Assembly (NCBI RefSeq): GCF_014270035.1
Contig: NZ_JACNEP010000002.1
Location: forward strand, 248,001-312,000
Source: Neptunicella marina
GTDB taxonomy: Bacteria > Pseudomonadota > Gammaproteobacteria > Enterobacterales > Alteromonadaceae
Direction of reading: 5' to 3'
DNA: 64,000 nt
The notes beneath the pieces are model-generated. The model saw only the letters and a list, made by a program, of their open reading frames with translations. It searched no databases and was not told where the DNA came from. Of the stretch, positions 62,902 through 64,000 are shown piece after piece (position 1 is the first letter of the stretch; each line of letters starts with the position of its first letter). The position numbers and the translations under genes are program-made.

Positions 62902-64000
62902 TTAACGGCGTAATTCTGGAGGGATAGGTAAGTTAGTTGACAGTGGTGATGGACGATGTCCTTTACCTTTTTTATATGCTTTAAGTTGATACACATATGC
63001 CAGCACTTGTGCCACCGCCATAAACAATTTGGCCGGAATTTCATGATCCACTTCGGTTGAATAGAATATCGCCCGCGCCAACATGGGTGACGCCACAAGT
63101 GGTACATCGTGTGCGGTAGCAATGGTTCGAATATGCATTGCCATTTCATCCTGACCTTTGGCCACTAAGATTGGTGCACGATCACCATTATCGTCATACT
63201 TAATCGCTACAGAATAGTGAGTCGGGTTAGTGACAACGACATCAGCAGTAGGCACCGCTTGCATCATGCGTTTGGCTGCCGCCTGGAATTGCAACCGTCG
63301 AATCCGGCTTTTAACCTCAGGATTACCTTCAGAGTTCTTACGCTCATCTTTCACTTCCTGCTTGGTCATTTTCAGTTCTTTTTCATGTTTATATTTTTGA
63401 TATGGCACATCAAACGCCGCAATTGGGATCATCGAACAACAGATAATTAAAAACGCCCACGCCAGCAAATCCAAAGCATGAGTCATGTTACGCGGATACA
63501 GCTCCAGATCGAGATGTAGCGCTTCATCTTTAAATAACTGCAAGGAAAAGTAGGTAGTAACCGCAACGACAATAAATTTGGCCAGCGCCTTTAAAAACTC
63601 AACCACTCCGTTTATGCCAAACATACGCTTTAATCCTTTAAGAGGATTAAGTTTTGACGCTTTTGGGGCAGCGGATTTCATAGTGAAGTTGTAACCACCA
63701 AGGGCAATGTTGCCGTAGAATCCCGCCGCAAACACGATCACCATATACAGCATAACAGGTGCAGTAATTTCACCAATAACACTGCCCAGAATCTGGAACA
63801 TATGATGAAAATCATAGGTTTCATCACGCGACAGGGTAAAACTACGACTCATCACGTGATACATAGCCTCAGCAATCAGTTTGCCCATTAACAATAATGC
63901 ACCGGCAGCTGACATCAGGACTAAAGTCGTCGCCAGTTCTTTGGAGCGCGCTATCTGACCTTTTTCACGTGCCTGCGACTGTCGTTTCGACGTGGGGTCT
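62902..64000 (-). CDS. flhB: Flagellar export switch protein FlhB, start beyond the right edge
   Basis: The frame runs from the window edge to 62902, so 365 codons plus the stop are visible and only the first few residues are missing. The visible start DPTSKRQSQAREKGQIARSK is the normal N-terminal region; an ATG at 63915 is internal. Four membrane helices follow, then VVTNPTHYSVAIKY with the autocleavage site N/PTH and the cytoplasmic switch domain ending in a proline-rich tail. It changes export specificity with FliK. It precedes flhA by a 178-base gap. Confidence 0.96.
   Translation of the reverse strand, partial: DPTSKRQSQAREKGQIARSKELATTLVLMSAAGALLLMGKLIAEAMYHVMSRSFTLSRDETYDFHHMFQILGSVIGEITAPVMLYMVIVFAAGFYGNIALGGYNFTMKSAAPKASKLNPLKGLKRMFGINGVVEFLKALAKFIVVAVTTYFSLQLFKDEALHLDLELYPRNMTHALDLLAWAFLIICCSMIPIAAFDVPYQKYKHEKELKMTKQEVKDERKNSEGNPEVKSRIRRLQFQAAAKRMMQAVPTADVVVTNPTHYSVAIKYDDNGDRAPILVAKGQDEMAMHIRTIATAHDVPLVASPMLARAIFYSTEVDHEIPAKLFMAVAQVLAYVYQLKAYKKGKGHRPSPLSTNLPIPPELRR

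Noticed and set aside
1-64000. rRNA, tRNA and CRISPR elements
   Set aside because: No cloverleaf-type gene with a conserved T-arm, no rRNA signature and no regularly spaced direct repeats were seen by eye; a tRNA or covariance scan would settle this.

Overview
The window reads as one chromosome segment of a marine gammaproteobacterium, most likely of the Alteromonadales. The evidence is a polar-flagellum and chemotaxis block in the Vibrio/Shewanella/Pseudomonas order (flhB-flhA-flhF-flhG-fliA-cheY-cheZ-cheA-cheB-parC-parP-cheW), a complete system I cytochrome c maturation operon, a low to moderate GC content, and surface genes (S-layer-like protein, sulfotransferases, capsule export) of the kind found in marine genera. 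No rRNA, tRNA, CRISPR array, complete insertion sequence or prophage was seen.

Region 1 (1-16402) is a surface-protein and secretion locus. It holds a truncated TPR gene and a TPR-sulfotransferase. Next come two paralogous secreted proteins of about 470-480 residues; the larger is acidic and cysteine-free, with its own structured leader and strong terminator, and resembles the Slr4 class of S-layer protein. They sit beside a compact type II secretion system split into divergent arms: gspE-F-G-H-I-J-K on the minus strand and gspL-like, gspM-like, gspC-like and a lipoprotein secretin gspD on the plus strand. GspC lacks a PDZ domain, and no GspA, B, N, O or S is seen here. A small secreted protein closes the plus arm.

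Region 2 (16403-35947) runs entirely on the minus strand and builds the cell surface. In transcription order it has a WecA-type sugar-phosphate transferase, a small lipoprotein, an ABC capsule exporter (Wza/KpsD-like, KpsM, KpsT, KpsE), dTDP-rhamnose synthesis (rfbA, C, D, B), a pyruvyltransferase, a sulfotransferase and a 2226-residue secreted multidomain protein. Nothing recognisable as an intact glycosyltransferase is present.

Region 3 (36200-40207) has a POT-family peptide transporter, a small membrane protein, galE, and a convergent WbpP/TviC-type UDP-sugar epimerase.

Region 4 (40230-47976) is ccmABCDEFGHI with mlaA coupled to its end. A near-consensus FNR-type site lies in front of ccmA. 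Region 5 (48108-64000) is flagellar and chemotactic: a fliK-like gene plus an FlhB C-terminal-domain paralogue on the plus strand, facing away from ccm, then the long minus-strand block from flhB to cheW. It carries a textbook sigma-54 element before flhA and three copies of an acidic helix motif in CheA, next to the ParC/ParP polar-localisation pair.

The most promising less-described system is the S-layer-like pair with its apparently dedicated minimal type II secretion machine, embedded in a sulfated/pyruvylated polysaccharide locus.
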